DNA of 64,000 nucleotides, from assembly GCA_030062745.1 (NCBI GenBank), contig CP099840.1:3348001-3412000 (forward strand), in the 5' to 3' direction. Of this stretch, positions 10,624-23,080 are shown one piece after another. Position 1 is the first letter of the stretch; every line of letters starts with the position of its first letter. The notes under the pieces were generated by a model, which was given only the letters and a program-made list of their open reading frames with translations, did no database searches and was not told the origin of the DNA. Origin of the DNA: Capitulum mitella (taxonomy: Eukaryota; Arthropoda; Thecostraca; Pollicipedomorpha; Pollicipedidae). Position numbers and translations under genes: made by a program.

Positions 10624-11784
10624 CTGCGGGCGACGGCGCCAGCCGTCAACCGCTGGGCTCCCGGGACAGGTTTGCGGTCACAGTCAGCGCCCCCGTGTTC
10701 TGGAGTCAGGGGGCCGTCCGATGACGGGCTGCCTGACCCGCTCCCATGCAGCCGGCAAACGAGGCCGGAGAGAACGAAGGGCCCGTGTCCGACAGAGCAC
10801 GTCAACGTCGGAAGACCTCGATGAGCCGCAATACGGAAAACACGCAGAGCGAACGCCGAGCGCTTCCCCACACGTCCTCCGCCGACAAAGCCACAGCGCC
10901 ACAGGCGAGCTCTGCGCGCGGCTATCGCCGGCTCCCCGCAGCTTCCGGTCCGTGGCGGCCGCGATCCGTACCGGACACAACGCAGCCTCACACCGGACAC
11001 TACCGGCAACACACACCGGGCGCCGACTTCGCCCCAGACACGGCCACCGCGACTGGCGGCGACGCCTGAGCGGTGCAGCCAGCAAGCTCCAGGTCTGCAC
11101 AGGCCCGGCGGCTACCGCTCATCTGCATGCCGCTCCCGCTGCCCGCGTCCACATACGGGCGCCACCTGCCCAGCCACCAGCCGCGTAAGGAAAGCCAATA
11201 CCAAACCAGTGCATGGCACGCGGCCCGTGATTCCGACCGGCGGCCGGTGCAGACGACTTCAAAGACGGGGCGCAAGGAAAGGACGTCCACCTCGCATTAA
11301 AACCCAAACACGGCCGGCTGACGGACGGCCAGAGAACTGGTAACTCGGACCACAGGGCATCTGCTGTATGCTGCACGACCGGACCAACCGCAACCTCGCT
11401 AACGGGGAAATCTATCCGCAGAACCTTCGGGGAATCGACTACATCTACGACTGTTTGCTTGTGACACTTTTTTGGATCATTTTATTGCAGGGGACGTTCC
11501 TGTGATAAAGCTGACATTTTATGCGTTACACAACATTTGAAATTAATCGTCTACACATGCACGCTTCCTCCAGAGTTGGACCGATGGTCAAACCTGCACT
11601 ATTCGTTGCCCGCAAAGACCGCGCACCCTGTCACGCAGCGTCAACGAGGCCCCCTGAAACCGCATCAAAGAGATGACTCGCTCCGTCTGGTGACCTCACA
11701 AAGGCGACAACAAAGCCTCCAGACGGTCCGATTAGACGCCGAGCACGGCAGGACCGCGCCGCGTGACGCCCAGCCAGACGGTAC

Positions 11785-11919
11785 CTTCTGCTGCGCCAGG
11801 TCGTTGTTGGCGGCCTCGAGACGGGCGTTGACCTGCAGCAGCCAGCGCTCGATGTCCTCCAGCTGGTGTTTGCAGTGGCGGCTGATCGAGTCCAGCCGCT
11901 GGTAGGTGAGCCGCCGCAC
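11785..11919 (-). CDS. Dys: Dystrophin exon 33: spectrin repeat, helix A
   Basis: Encodes VRRLTYQRLDSISRHCKHQL, EDIERWLLQVNARLEAANND and LAQQK. The IERWLLQVNARL core is a standard helix A of a dystrophin-type repeat and continues exon 32 without gap (SHME-VRRLTY). 135 bases, phase 0/0. Acceptor GCGGCTTCAG, donor AAG|GTACCG. Confidence 0.93.
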
Positions 11920-12889
11920 CTGAAGCCGCGGCCGCACGCGTCAAAGGGCGCCGGACGGCGCGCAGACGGAGCGCGGCGATAACAGGCCGGATGGGGGTCC
12001 CTGGAGGTGAATGTCGGACACGGCGCCGCGTGGTACGCCGGGTGGTGCGAGGGAATGCAGTCAGTTGCAGACGTGGTAAATAAACAGGGACAATGGCCAG
12101 GGTCGTTTCGGTTTCAGGGCTTGGGAGAGGTGGTGACAGACGAGCGAAATATTTCTAGATGAAGATCACACAGGGTCCACTCAGCCACACAAGTAAACCA
12201 TACCGGCCAACCAGGCTGAAGAGCTCAGCGCCAGTTCTTCACAGTTTCTTCAACCGATCGGCTCACGCTCGTCCAAACTGGTACGCATTAACACCTCACT
12301 ACACCAACCGCGAGACAATCACAAAGTCGATCAACAATGCGTCGCGTCTCCAAAAAATCACCTCTGAAGCACCCACTGTCAACCGATACCAGCGCATCTC
12401 CCGCCCACTGCAGAGCGTCTCTCATCCGCCTCAGTCATCCCACGCCGTCCACCACCACCCACCACACGAGACCAGCAGTCCAGACACGCCGTCCACCACC
12501 GTCCACCACAGGAGACCGGTGGTCGGACGCCGCACCACGCGCTCACCGGGCGGCCCGCAGCCGGCCCGACCGCCGGGACAGCCGGGGAGCGGCGGCAGCG
12601 GCGGCCCGGCCCGGAGACGTGTGCGGCCGGAGCGCGGCGCGTCCGGCCGTCCGTCCGGCCGGCCCCGTATCGACAGTTTAGCACTCCATCACGGGCTAAC
12701 GTTGCACCGGAATGGCGGGCGCGGCGGCGGCGCCCGGAATGCGCCGGCCGCTGCCAGCCGGCCCGGCTAATGGCGGGCCGGGCGCCGGGCGGCGGCGCCG
12801 CTGACGGATCGGCCCGCACCATGCCGCGGCCCGGTCGTCGTGTCCGCTGTCCGGCCGCCGTGTCCGCCGTCCGGCCGCCGTCCGGACGG

Positions 12890-12932
12890 CCTGACGGCCT
12901 GACGGACGGACGGACGGACGGACGGCGGAGCG
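12890..12932. repeat. GACG/CTGACGG simple tandem repeat
   Basis: GGCCTGACGGCCTGACGG followed by several GACG units. Simple expansion in a GC-rich intron block. Confidence 0.75.
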
Positions 12933-13539
12933 GGCCGGCGCCGGCTGGCCGCGCGTCAACAATGGCGAGGTGGAGATGACCGGCCGCGGCGTCGGCTCGG
13001 CGGGCGCGAACTGAGGGATGAAGACTGACGGGTCCGATCCCGGGTTCAGATTGAGGCCAGCTGTCGGCTGAAGGCCAAGTAGCACGCGCGGGCCGGCGGC
13101 CGGCAGCAAAGTGCCGCGTCACGAGTCGAAAGACGGACGTTCCTCCGAGACCCCTCCCCCGCTTCCTGGAAATTCTACATGCGATCACTAATCACCTGAA
13201 GCATACCATCTCACTGGCCTTCGCTACGCTATACCATGCTTCAGTGCGATGCGATACAATGCGAATGCTTGAGGTCATTCAACTGCGCCATCGCGGTGCC
13301 ACAGTTCAAGTGGTACGTTTGCATCTCGCAAGCCAAAGTCCACCCCTGCTCCTAAACTCCCCGGTCCCGACGATCTGGCACCGACGTTCTCACGCTCAAC
13401 CCGTCCATCACAGAATGATCGCCCAACCCTACTCGTTCGTCTTAGTTTTTGGCAGCGGCGGCACAGGCGTCATCGGCCTGCGTCAGCCTCAGACGGCATC
13501 GGTCAGCTTCCTGGCCTCATAAGTCGACCAAGTCAACGT

Positions 13540-13835
13540 CCGTCAGCTCCCATCTGCACCCCTCTGCATCTCTCAGCTCCTCTCAGGGTCCGTCTGATCC
13601 CCAGAGTCCCTCATCGTTCGTCAGCCCCCGTCAGCGTTCCTCAGAATCGCTCGGTGTCCGCCAGCTTCCATCAGCGTCCGTCAGCCTCCCTCAGCGCTCC
13701 TCACAGAGGTCCGGCGTTCGCCAGCCTCCACCAGAGTCGGCCGGCGTCGGCCAGTTTCCATTAGAGTCAATCAGCGTCCCTCGTCGTCCGTCGGCGTCCC
13801 TCGGCGTCCCTCAGCGTCCGTCAGCGGGCCGGTCC
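13540..13835. repeat. Degenerate minisatellite, about 10-bp unit CGTCCCTCAG
   Basis: Many imperfect copies of CGTCC(C/G)TCAGC spread over about 300 bases, densest at 13,770-13,830. The copies create an artificial Ser/Pro/Arg-rich reading frame on the + strand. Confidence 0.75.
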
Positions 13836-16800
13836 GGAGCGGCGCCGCCCGCTATTTGCGTCCGAGCCGGCCGCTGAGTCACGGGCCGCTGTCACCGGCC
13901 GGTAATTGTGCCGCGCCGCTCCCCGGCGGCGCCGTCCGGGCCGCGACCGCGCCGCCGCCGGGGCCGCCAAAACACGCCCGGCGCCCGGCGGCGCGCGCAA
14001 ACAAACGGCCGCCGCTGGCCGGCGTCACTGGCGCCGACCGGCCCCGCCGGGCGAGCCCTGCCCTCAGCGGCCCGCCAGGCCGCGCTGACGGTCCTCACGG
14101 AACCGGACGGCGGGGCCATCAGCCGGCGACGAGGCTCGGTGGCGGCTCGGACGTCCGGCCATTACCAATCCCGACGTTTGAATGAGTTCGAGATTCTATG
14201 ACTGAGTACGCAGGCCAAGTACAGGGCCCCCACGGAATTCATGACACTGGCTGCACACCAAATTAACCATCGTTGCCCAGATGTGATACCAACTCTTGGT
14301 ATATGTGGAACTGGCACGAATAGCCAATGAAGAGTGGCAGAAGCAAGAGCCGGAAGTCGAGTGACATCTAAGGCTACTCATGCTGCCGGATGTATGCAAA
14401 TTATGGGTATTACATGGCAGGCATTACATGCAGCTTCCGTCTTTACGGGTCCTAAACGTACAAAATTCTGTCGCCTTTGCCAATCTAATCTAAATAAATT
14501 ACTCATGCAGCCCACCGTAATATTTGCCCTTTGCAACTATCTTCGGACCAATGTTTCTGCTTTTCCCGCAAAAATCTGTTGCTAGGGCAACGAGTGGCAG
14601 GTGCCGAAACCCGACTCGAATATTTTGACTCCACGTAAACAAGGGGGCGCCTTGGTATACAGGACATTTCCGCTGCCAGTCTGACGCCTCCGCGAACACT
14701 AACAATAGGCTCCAAACCAGCACGGCGGCAGGCGGCACCGACGCCCGGTTCGGAATTTCGCCAGAGCCATTCGCGTCAGAGGGAGATTGACTGGCACCGA
14801 CACGAACTACAGCGTTCATAACAAGCGTCAGTAGCATTACCGGCCTGATTCAGCTCAGCTGCTCTAAATCCAACAACCCGTGTCACGGGTCTATCAGCTG
14901 AGGAAATCATCGGAGTCGTCTACAGAACTGACAAGCAATGATATTTCGGTAAGGATTCCAGATAACGATTTTCGGATACCATATTTCAAGTTCGTTTCAG
15001 ACACCAGCATTAATGTGTCACGTTTCAAATGGATATTCCGGTATCGAATGGCGTCAGAAGTGAAAAAAGTAAGGAATTAACCTTGCATTAGGGTTCTGAA
15101 CACGCTGACCCAAGTTCGCAGTCCAACCTTTACAAATACGCCGTAATTTTGCCGCCGGCGCCGGGCCAGATGGCACCGAGGGCGCCGGCGCTGACAGCAC
15201 GGCAACAAGGCTCTGCGCCGCCGCCCGCGGCCGGCAAACTCCGCCTCGGGTCAATGGAGCGAGTCGGCGGCGCCCGACCGGGGCCCGTCCGAGCCGAGCC
15301 GCTTCCACAGTCGCATGGGTGACGACGGGCCGCTCGTTACCGTCACTGCGACGTCACGATCAATTTAGGGCGCAGTTAACTCAGGCAGGCGGCATTAGGA
15401 CGACACATTAGCGGGAGTTGATGGGCCGGCCGGCGGGCGTCCTTTCCGCTCCGCGCAGCGTTGGCAGGCCTCGGAGTGACCACAGAGCGTGCTGAGCGGC
15501 ACGGTGACAGCAGCCATTTCCCACACCGCATCTGCACGGTTCTACTTTTGTGCCGTGGCGCAAACTGAGCGCCATCCCCCGGGTCAACCAAATCCCCCGG
15601 TCGACGGCGTCTGATCCCCTCCAGCGGCAGTAGTTCCCGCGGGGATCGCTGTCCGCGGGGACTGCCCCGCCCGGGCGGGCGAAACCTCACCTCTGACCCC
15701 GTCGCCGGTGGCAGCAATCCAAGCCGGGGCCGCCGCCGGCCGGGGACGGCCCGTTCCTACCGGCCGCGAGCGAGACTCCCGATCCGAGCTGCGGCCGACA
15801 CCGGCCGTCTCTCCCGCCGGCCAGCGGCTCCTGACAGGCCCCGGTCCCCGGCTGCAGCCGCAGGCGGCGGCGGCCGGGGCGCGCATCTGCCGGCCGACCT
15901 GGACCGCACCAGACGCCCGCGTCCGCCGCCGTTAAAGCCAGGAGGGGGGCTACAAACAGGCCAGCCGCCTGCCGCCACCGCGGCGGATAGGAGGAGGCCG
16001 CGGCGTGATCGCCGCGCGGGGGCGGGAGACGGACCGCTGAGGCGTCTCCGCGGGGCGGCTGGCCCCGTCCGACGCCCGTTTGGCGGCGGGCCGAGCGCCG
16101 ATCGCGCCGGCCCCGCAGACGCGGTGCCGCCGCGCGGCGCCCGGCTTTACGACTCGAAAATGTCACGTAAACACACTGTGAAGCCTTATGTCTCAGACGG
16201 CGGGCAGGGCGCCACGGCCGCGCTGCTTCCTGAGCCAGTAAACCACGCCGGACTCAGTTCCTGGCCTGAGTCAACCGGCCGCGGTCTGGCGCCCGAGCAC
16301 ACGGTGTCGTCTCAGCGGCGGGTATCGCGGCCGCGCCGGCGGCGGCCTGGCGGCGATCACCCTATCATGCCCCGCGTCCGGCCCGGCCGCAGCCGGAGGC
16401 GCCCCCGCGCCCAGGATGCCGAGAGGCCTTGTTCTAGGACTGAGGTTTCGTCTCAGGCAGTCAAACTTCGTCCCCGGGACGGACGATCGGTCGTGACGAT
16501 GACTGCTTCTCGCAGACGATGAACATTGCAAACGCCTCATGGAATGTTCCACGCCAAAATGAACTTCCAAAATGAATTCGAGAAAAAGTCCCATACCACT
16601 AGCCATCCTCAGCTCGACGCAAGCCCAGTACATACAGACATCCCTCGTACGCAGCTGCAAATCTCACTCCGAAGACGGGTAAGCCTAATGACGAACGTTG
16701 CTTTCCACATACAAAATCAATCCACAGCTTTGACGGCCGGCAGCTGGGGACAGGCGCCGTCACAAACGAAACCCCCGAGGTAATAAAGAGGAGTCCTAGA

Positions 16801-16929
16801 ATACACACTGGCCCCGTTTGATGTCACCCGCTCTGAATACGGCCACGTGCTCTACAATTAACGACTCGTTCGAAAACAAACTCTGCCCACACAGGAAGCG
16901 TTTGTTTTGGGCAGACTGCCCACACAGGC

Positions 16930-17235
16930 AACCCCACGCCCCGGAAACAATGGATCACCGTGCAGACGAGCTTCACTAACGCAGACAATCCCTCGCCTTC
17001 GACAACAGTCCCCACCCATAGAGACAAGCCCTGAGCACAGACACATGATCCACTACCTTTGGTCAAGATCTCCGCACCCAGAGCTAACTCACAGCTCCGG
17101 AGACAAACCCCCGCCCCGGAGACAACTGCTCGCCCTGGAGGTAAGACCCGCCCTGGAGCCAAACCCTCGTCCCGGAGACAACTCCACACAGTGCAGGTAA
17201 GCCCCGCGCTGGAGAGAAGCCCTCGCCCCGGCCCG
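16930..17235. repeat. Degenerate 18-27-bp tandem repeat (CCCGGAGACAAC type)
   Basis: Units such as GCCCCGGAGACAACTGC and GTCCCGGAGACAACTCC, alternating with CCTGGAGGTAAGACC variants. Irregular spacing; intronic. Confidence 0.7.
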
Positions 17236-18164
17236 AAGCCGGGCCGCTGTCGGCCGCTGTCGGCCCGCCCCCGGGCACGTGTCGGACGGCAGGCTATTTT
17301 GATGACGCCCGGCGAGGGGAGGCGGCTGACGCTTGCCGAGGGCGCCGTCCAAACGGCAGCCCTCTCCCCGGGCGGCGTCCGGCCCGGCCGGGCGTCGAGC
17401 ACGGCGGCACAGCGTCAGCTCAGGCGGCGCCGGCCGCCGGCGGAGGCCCACACGCTGGGTGGACGAGACCGGCGGAAAAATGAGTGGCACGAGGCACAAA
17501 AGACCTGTGTGTCACAGACAAGGTTCGGCCTGTGCGCACGGGAGAGGCTGGTGTGGGTGAGCACTGGAACGCGCCAAACGGGCAGAAAATGCGGAGAGGT
17601 GTCAAACTGGGAGAACACAAATAGAACACTAATTAACGGTACTGACAAGCAAACGATGACCGCGCTCTTCTCACTGACAAGAACCTACCCAACTGCAAAT
17701 GCGATAACGTAACTAAATTAAAGCAGACGAAACATGAAGCCACCCGCCCACCTAACATCAACCGGTCAGGTGGAACCGTGCACCGCGTGCAGTGTCGGAC
17801 GGGCGGAAACCGTGCGGTGCCTTCACCCGTGCAGTGCACTGTGCCCAATCTCCGACACCAGGGCACCACGCGGCGCGAGGAGCCGACTCAACGCAACGCC
17901 GGCGGCGGCCCGCCCTTAACCGTGAGTGAAACGGACAGTCAGGTCCACAACGCTCACAGTCAGCGGCCTGCAGACGCCAGGCACACGGGCCGTCTGCCAC
18001 CACGCAGCCGTCGGCACACAGCCCGGCACCGGCCGGCCACGGCGCGGCGGCCGAGCCAGGCCCGGCCGACGTGCAGTACTCACGTACCCATCCCGTGCGC
18101 GTGCAAGCGAGCCAACACACCGACACACACACACGCGCGGACACACGGCCGCGCGGGCTCCTAC

Positions 18165-18239
18165 TTTTGCCTGCAGGTCAATGAAGTCCACATTGAACAC
18201 GATGCCGGCCGGTCTCGGGCCGGCGCCGGCCGGTCGCAT
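18165..18239 (-). CDS. Possible internal first exon of a short dystrophin isoform
   Basis: Inside the 8.8 kb intron an ATG (18,239-18,237; context GGAGCC-ATG) opens 25 codons, ending PAGIVFNVDFIDLQAK, directly before a donor AAAA|GTAGGA. The phase is 0, matching the next downstream exon (11,919), so the splice would read DLQAK-VRRLTYQ in frame. Dystrophin genes commonly have internal promoters with short unique first exons. The segment's less GC-biased, codon-like sequence stands out from the surrounding GC-rich intron. No homology is recognised, and chance is a real alternative. Confidence 0.3.
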
Positions 18240-18589
18240 GGCTCCCTCCGGCTGGGCGGGCAGCGCGCCCGGCCGCCGCGGCAAAGGCACACACACAGGT
18301 CAGCGGGCGGGCGGCCGAGCGGCGGCGGCGGCGGCGCGGACGGGCGGCGCGCGGCGCCACGTGAGCGGCGGCGGCGGCGGCGCTCGCGACAGGAGAACAG
18401 CGGCCGTCAATCGGCGGCGGCGGCGGCGGCGGCGACGCCGTCCACGCAGCGGCGCCGCCCGAAATAGCCGGCGGCGGGCCGACGCCGCGACGACACGCCG
18501 CCGGGCGGCGTCATAAACAAGCGGCGGCCGCCGCCAGCCGGCCGGCCGGCGGCCGGACAGGTGACGGCCGGTCGGGGCACCGGGTACGT

Positions 18590-18895
18590 CCCATCACCCC
18601 CCCCCCCCCAGAATAGGAAGGAGCTGACGGCGGACCCACCGACATTTGGAAGGGAAAACGGTGGGGCTATCGGGTTTGAAACGTCTGATGGGTTTACACA
18701 GACTGCTCCCTCGACACTAGGAGGAGAAAACGGTGGGTCAAGCCGCTGGGTCACGTCCCCCCCCCCTCCGACAATGGAGAAGAGACGTCGACGGCGGGTC
18801 AGACCACCGGGACAATTCGTCCCCTCCCCCGATAATGGAGGGGAGACGGTGGGCCAGGCCGCCGGCGTCTCCCTCAATACAATGGAGAGCGGCGA
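18590..18895. repeat. Irregular tandem repeat with C-runs and ACAATGGAG
   Basis: Repeated blocks each combining a C-run, (A/G)AYAATGGAG and GACGGTGGG(T/C)CA, spaced 47-70 bases. Decayed minisatellite within the large intron. Confidence 0.7.
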
Positions 18896-20726
18896 TGGGA
18901 TACCATCGGGCCAAAATCCTTGTTTCAAGAGAGGATCAGACAGCATCAATTTGATCACCTGACGAGGGGAAAAGCTTCCGCAACCCGAAACGTCCGCTTA
19001 GCAAAAAAAAGTCCGGAAATAGACACTGAAAGGATCAATAATATTACATCGATACAAATCAAGTGGACCGATCCATGACATAACTGAGGCGATGCGTCTC
19101 AATCAAACATCGCAATTCTGGAGAACGTTCGTTTACTTACGGTTTCACAACCCAGACATCTTTTCAGTTTCACGGTGATGGTCACCTTACCGCACTGCTT
19201 ACAAAGATGAAAAAACTCAAATCAGATCCAACCAGCTCAATCTGGCGCAAAGCTGACTGCCTGATTATCAGCCAATGAAGTTATCCCCACGCCAACTGAT
19301 CCGGTGCATGTTTTCCACTGCCTCACGGCAGTTCCAATTTCGCACACCTGGTCGCAGCCATGACAGTACCCGGGCAGTTCGCACAGGATGTGTCATTCCA
19401 GTCACGCTCTCCCCTCTCCTCGCTGGCAATGCGCCGGGGGCGAAACACGACGCCTCAGACTGACGACGAGCCGACGGTGATCAGGCGTACCTAACGAGCT
19501 CGGTTCGCTCTCGAGTTCCGCGCGCGGCGAGATCAACATCAGCTGGAGACACCTGTCGTCCGCAGAGATCGGAAACCCGCAGACACAGGCCGCTGGCGGG
19601 GCTGCGTTCGTCCAATGACGCTTCAGATTCACTCGCACTCAGCTGATTGCCGATCCAAGAATATCACGCGACCTTCACGTTTGAAAAACCGCGGGCTCTA
19701 ATTTCAGCCACCCGTTGAGAAACGCGTCGGGAGAGCCCAAAAAAGCCTTGAACGTCCTGCGACCGACGGTCTCCTGAGCCTCGACCAAAGGACGGGCCGC
19801 CGGCGGCCGCCCCGCCGCCGCCGTCCGAGCCGGCACGGAACGACACGCCGGCGGCCGCTTATCACAGGGCCTGATCGTTTGGACACGCCGCCGGCCGGCG
19901 CCGCCAAGCCGTGACGTCACGCCGCGCCGCCGGCCAGCCGGCGGGACGGCCGCGCGCCGAGCCGCGACCGGCGCGCCCGCGGCGCGCCAAAGCAAGTGGC
20001 CGGCGCGCGCGCGCGAGCGGGCGGGCTCTTTAGCGCGCGGCGCGCACAACGGCCGCCTGTTGCTCGCGGGTGGGCGTCGCGGCGCCATCTATCAGCCTTA
20101 TCCGGCAGACAAATGGCGCGCGGCTGCCGGCGGCCGGCGGCGCCGCTGCCAGCGGTGACGTCAGCCCATCGCTCTCTGCCGCGGCCGGCGGCCGGCGCTC
20201 GCCGCGCGATAATTGGAAAGTCGCGAGGCGGGCCGCCACGCCGCGGCTGCGACACAGTCAATCGACGCCGGCACCGCAGCCGAGGCGTTCGTCGGCAGCG
20301 GCGACGGGGAGCGAATGTTGCCCGAGAGCTCAGCTCGCAGCGTACTCCCGAGGGAAACCTCAATGCATTCAGCAGATGAACGCCGACATCCGACCGAAAA
20401 TGAGGAACTGCCGACGTCGTTCACCACCGCGGGAATAACACCGGCGGTTCGGGAATGGCTACGATCCGTTTTAACGCGCCGCTAAAATGGCTCCAGCGTC
20501 CGCGAAACTGGACTGATTTACGGGAAAAATAACTGACACCGACGAAGCCAGCTGACCCTGCTCATCCGAATTAGCTCGACTCACGGAGCGAGAACAAGTG
20601 AAAGGAGCCGCCATCTTTCCATCAGCGGTACCATCAATACCGCCCGACCCCGCGCCCGCTGTCAGCCGCCTCCCCCCGGCAGCTGAGCGGGCCGGGCACT
20701 CTGCGCCTCCCCAGCCCCTCGCTCAC

Positions 20727-20897
20727 CTCCATGTGAGACTTGAGCGCGTGCCAGCGCGCGCGCAGGCCCTCCACCTTGCTGCGCAGCGTCTCGGCGCGCG
20801 CCACGTCTCGGCTGTGCAGCGAGTACACGAGCGTGTCGCCACGAGAGATCAGCGTGGCCACGTCCGGCTGCAGCAGCGACACCTGCAGCTGCGCCGC
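20727..20897 (-). CDS. Dys: Dystrophin exon 32: spectrin repeat, helices B-C
   Basis: Encodes AAQLQVSLLQPDVATLISRG, DTLVYSLHSRDVARAETLRS and KVEGLRARWHALKSHME. The P-V..L...G and L..RW..L patterns are those of spectrin helices B and C. 171 bases, phase 0/0. Acceptor GTGCCCGACAG, donor GAG|GTGAGC. Its counterpart among vertebrate repeats is uncertain. The largest intron recognised (8.8 kb) follows. Confidence 0.93.
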
Positions 20898-21172
20898 CTG
20901 TCGGGCACACGCGCAACCAGTGGTACCGCGGCCAGCCACGTGTGGCGTCCCAGTGGTCGCCGCAAAAAAAACTAGCTAGCGAAAAGGTTACGAAAACGGT
21001 GCAGGCAGTTTACGACTTCATGCCTTTAAAGTATGGCACACTGCAGTGCAAAACTGCACTTCATTCCCAAGTGACCAAGCTATTCATCAACCCGGCATCA
21101 AACATGAATTAGTCACAGAGTACAAATGTCAAACACACATCTCCACAGCCATAGAGGCTCCCAGGGACCCAC

Positions 21173-21565
21173 CTCGATTTCGCTGTGGCGACGCGCCGCC
21201 ACGCGCGGCTGCCGCTCCATGATCGCCTCGACGGTGTCGATGCGGCCGATGACGCGGTCCACCTCGGCCACGTAGGCGGCCACCTCGTCCTGTTCCGCGG
21301 CGCGGCGCTGCGCGACCGGCGAGCCGTCCGTGGCGTACTTGTTGGCGAAGAAGCCGGCGTCGGCGTGGCGCGGCGAGCGCCGCCGCTCGGCGCTGGGGCG
21401 GCGCGCCGGCACCGCGAACGAGTTCGCGATGACGGCCGACTCTGGCGGCGGCGCGTCCAGGCTCTGGTACTCGCTGCGGTCGCGAGATGGTTTCGGCGGC
21501 GCATGCTTGCCGGCGGACGGCGCGGCCGCCTGGGACGATTCCTGTTCGGAGGGAGTCGAGTTAGC
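21173..21565 (-). CDS. Dys: Dystrophin exon 31: linker and entry into distal rod
   Basis: 131 codons. The first half is disordered: STPSEQESSQAAAPSAGK, HAPPKPSRDRSEYQSLDAPP (a PPKP motif and a YQSL tyrosine motif), and SAERRRSPRHADAGF. The second half turns helical (AEQDEVAAYVAEVDRVIGRI, DTVEAIMERQPRVAARRHSE) and begins a spectrin-like repeat. 393 bases, phase 0/0. Acceptor CACCATTTCCAG, donor GAG|GTGGGTC. Together with exon 30 it replaces repeats that vertebrates carry in the middle of the rod. Confidence 0.9.
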
Positions 21566-21728
21566 CTGGAAATGGTGACGCACACGTCAACATCAGACGC
21601 AGACGGTGAGCGACACGCACGATCCCTTTGAACAGACACATAGCCCGCATCGCGAGCGAGCGAAAAGCGAGGGCAACACAGAGCGGCTCCAAACCGACGC
21701 GGCGGCGCGCGTCTGCAACCGGGCGTAC

Positions 21729-23080
21729 CTTGGCTTTCGAGCGATCGCGCGCCTCCCTAAAGTCCCTGTCGCTGAGCGACGACGTCGACAGGCGGAGCGA
21801 CGCCTCCGACGAGGACGACGACGAGTCCGAGTCGGAGTCGGAGCTGAGCACCACCTTGACCTGGCGGTCGCGCTCCAGGTCGCGGAGCGGGTCGCGCGGC
21901 CCGGCGCTGCGCACCACGTCGGGCGCGGCGGCGGCGGCGGCGGCGGCGTGCCGGGCGGACCGCCGCGGGGGAGTGCGTCATCAGGTGCCGCGGCGCGCCG
22001 CGAGCCGCGCGCGGCACCTCCGCCTCGACCGCGTCCGGTTCGTCGTCGGCCGGCGGCCGGGCAGCGGCAGGGGGCGCGCGGCCGCGCCGCGGGCGCCATC
22101 TCGGTGATGCGGCGCAGCGCCGCTAGCTTGTCGGCCGACGGCGGCGGCGAGGCGGCCCAGTCGGCCGGCGCGCGCTCCACGTGCGTGGCCGTGAACACGT
22201 CGTCCTCGACCTCGGCCGGCGGCGGCGGCGGCCGGCTCTGCGGCGGCGGCGGCGCGCCGGCGCTGCTCGAGCGCGGCTTGGGCGGCACCGGCGGCGGCGT
22301 CTTGGAGGCGGCGCGCGCCGGCGCGGCGGCCACCTCGCCGCTGCCGGCCAGATGGCAGCGCTCCGGGTCCTGCGCCGTCGGCAGCGACAGCCGGCCCACG
22401 GTGACCACGGCCTCCTCCGCCAGCGGCGGGAACTCGCGCAGCGGGCTGTCGCGCGGGCTGAACGAGGCCACCGAGCTGCGCGGGCTCCACGGGCTCGGGC
22501 TCTTGTAGGTGACCAGCTCGAAGTCGGCCGACAGCGGGCCGGGGCTGGCGCTGCCGCTGCGCCGCGCCAGGCACTCGTCGCTGCGGCGCCGGCTCTTGGC
22601 GCCGGCGAAGGCGCGCTGCGCGTCCGCCTGCGCCGCCATCTCGTACATGCGCTCCACGCTGCGGCGCCGCTTGCGCTCGAGCGTGCTCAGCACGCGGCCG
22701 CTCTGCTCGGCCGTCTGCTCCAGGCCGCAGATGACGTCGTCCAGCACGGACGACGCGCTCGACTGGCGGCTGAGCTGCTCCGGCGGCTCCGACCGCGCGT
22801 GCGGCGCCGCGCCCGCCGCCAGGCTCGCCGTCGTCGCCGTCGGCGCCGGCGCGGCCGCCGCCGTCACCACCGCCGGCGCCACGTCCATGCTCAGGTACGA
22901 GATGGTGCACTTCGTTTCCTCGAGCTCCAGCATGCGCTTGGGCGGCGTCGGGAACGGCAGCGTCACCACCACGCTGACGTCCGGCTCCGCGAAGTCGCGC
23001 TGCTTCTGCTCGATGGTCTGCAGGAACTCGGTCTCGCGCGAGACGGCCGCCGTCCGCTGGCGGCGCCGCTCTGCCGCCCT
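21729..23080 (-). CDS. Dys: Dystrophin exon 30: giant proline/serine-rich linker exon, two one-base frame discrepancies
   Basis: About 450 codons. It starts with a helical piece (AVSRETEFLQTIEQKQRDFA), then becomes low-complexity: poly-Ala/Thr, SRQSSASSVLDDVICGLEQT, Ser/Pro-rich KSPSPWSPRSSVASFSPRDS, an SH3-ligand-like KTPPPVPPKPRSSS, a proline run, and at the end RDPLRDLERDRQVKVVLSSD followed by an Asp/Ser run and LSTSSLSDRDFREARDR. Coding continuity needs one base fewer in each of two G5 runs (22,070-22,074 and 21,967-21,971). With both removed the exon is exactly 1,350 bases and keeps phase 0 to donor AAG|GTACGC. Acceptor GTTGTTTGCAG. No counterpart in the vertebrate rod; it looks disordered and signalling-prone. 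Confidence 0.88.

Larger units (their letters stand above)
9819..11784. other. Dys: Introns around exon 34
   Basis: Two introns of 0.6 and 1.2 kb. Apart from the 34-bp repeat noted, only unique sequence. No other exon recognised. Confidence 0.6.
11920..20726. other. Dys: 8.8 kb intron between exons 32 and 33
   Basis: Largest intron recognised. It holds several CpG-dense GC-rich blocks (about 12.5-13.1, 13.8-14.15, 15.1-16.4, 17.2-18.55, 19.75-20.3 kb), four minisatellite-like tracts (listed) and the possible internal first exon at 18,165-18,239. CpG-dense blocks in a large dystrophin intron would suit internal promoters, but that is inference. Confidence 0.6.
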
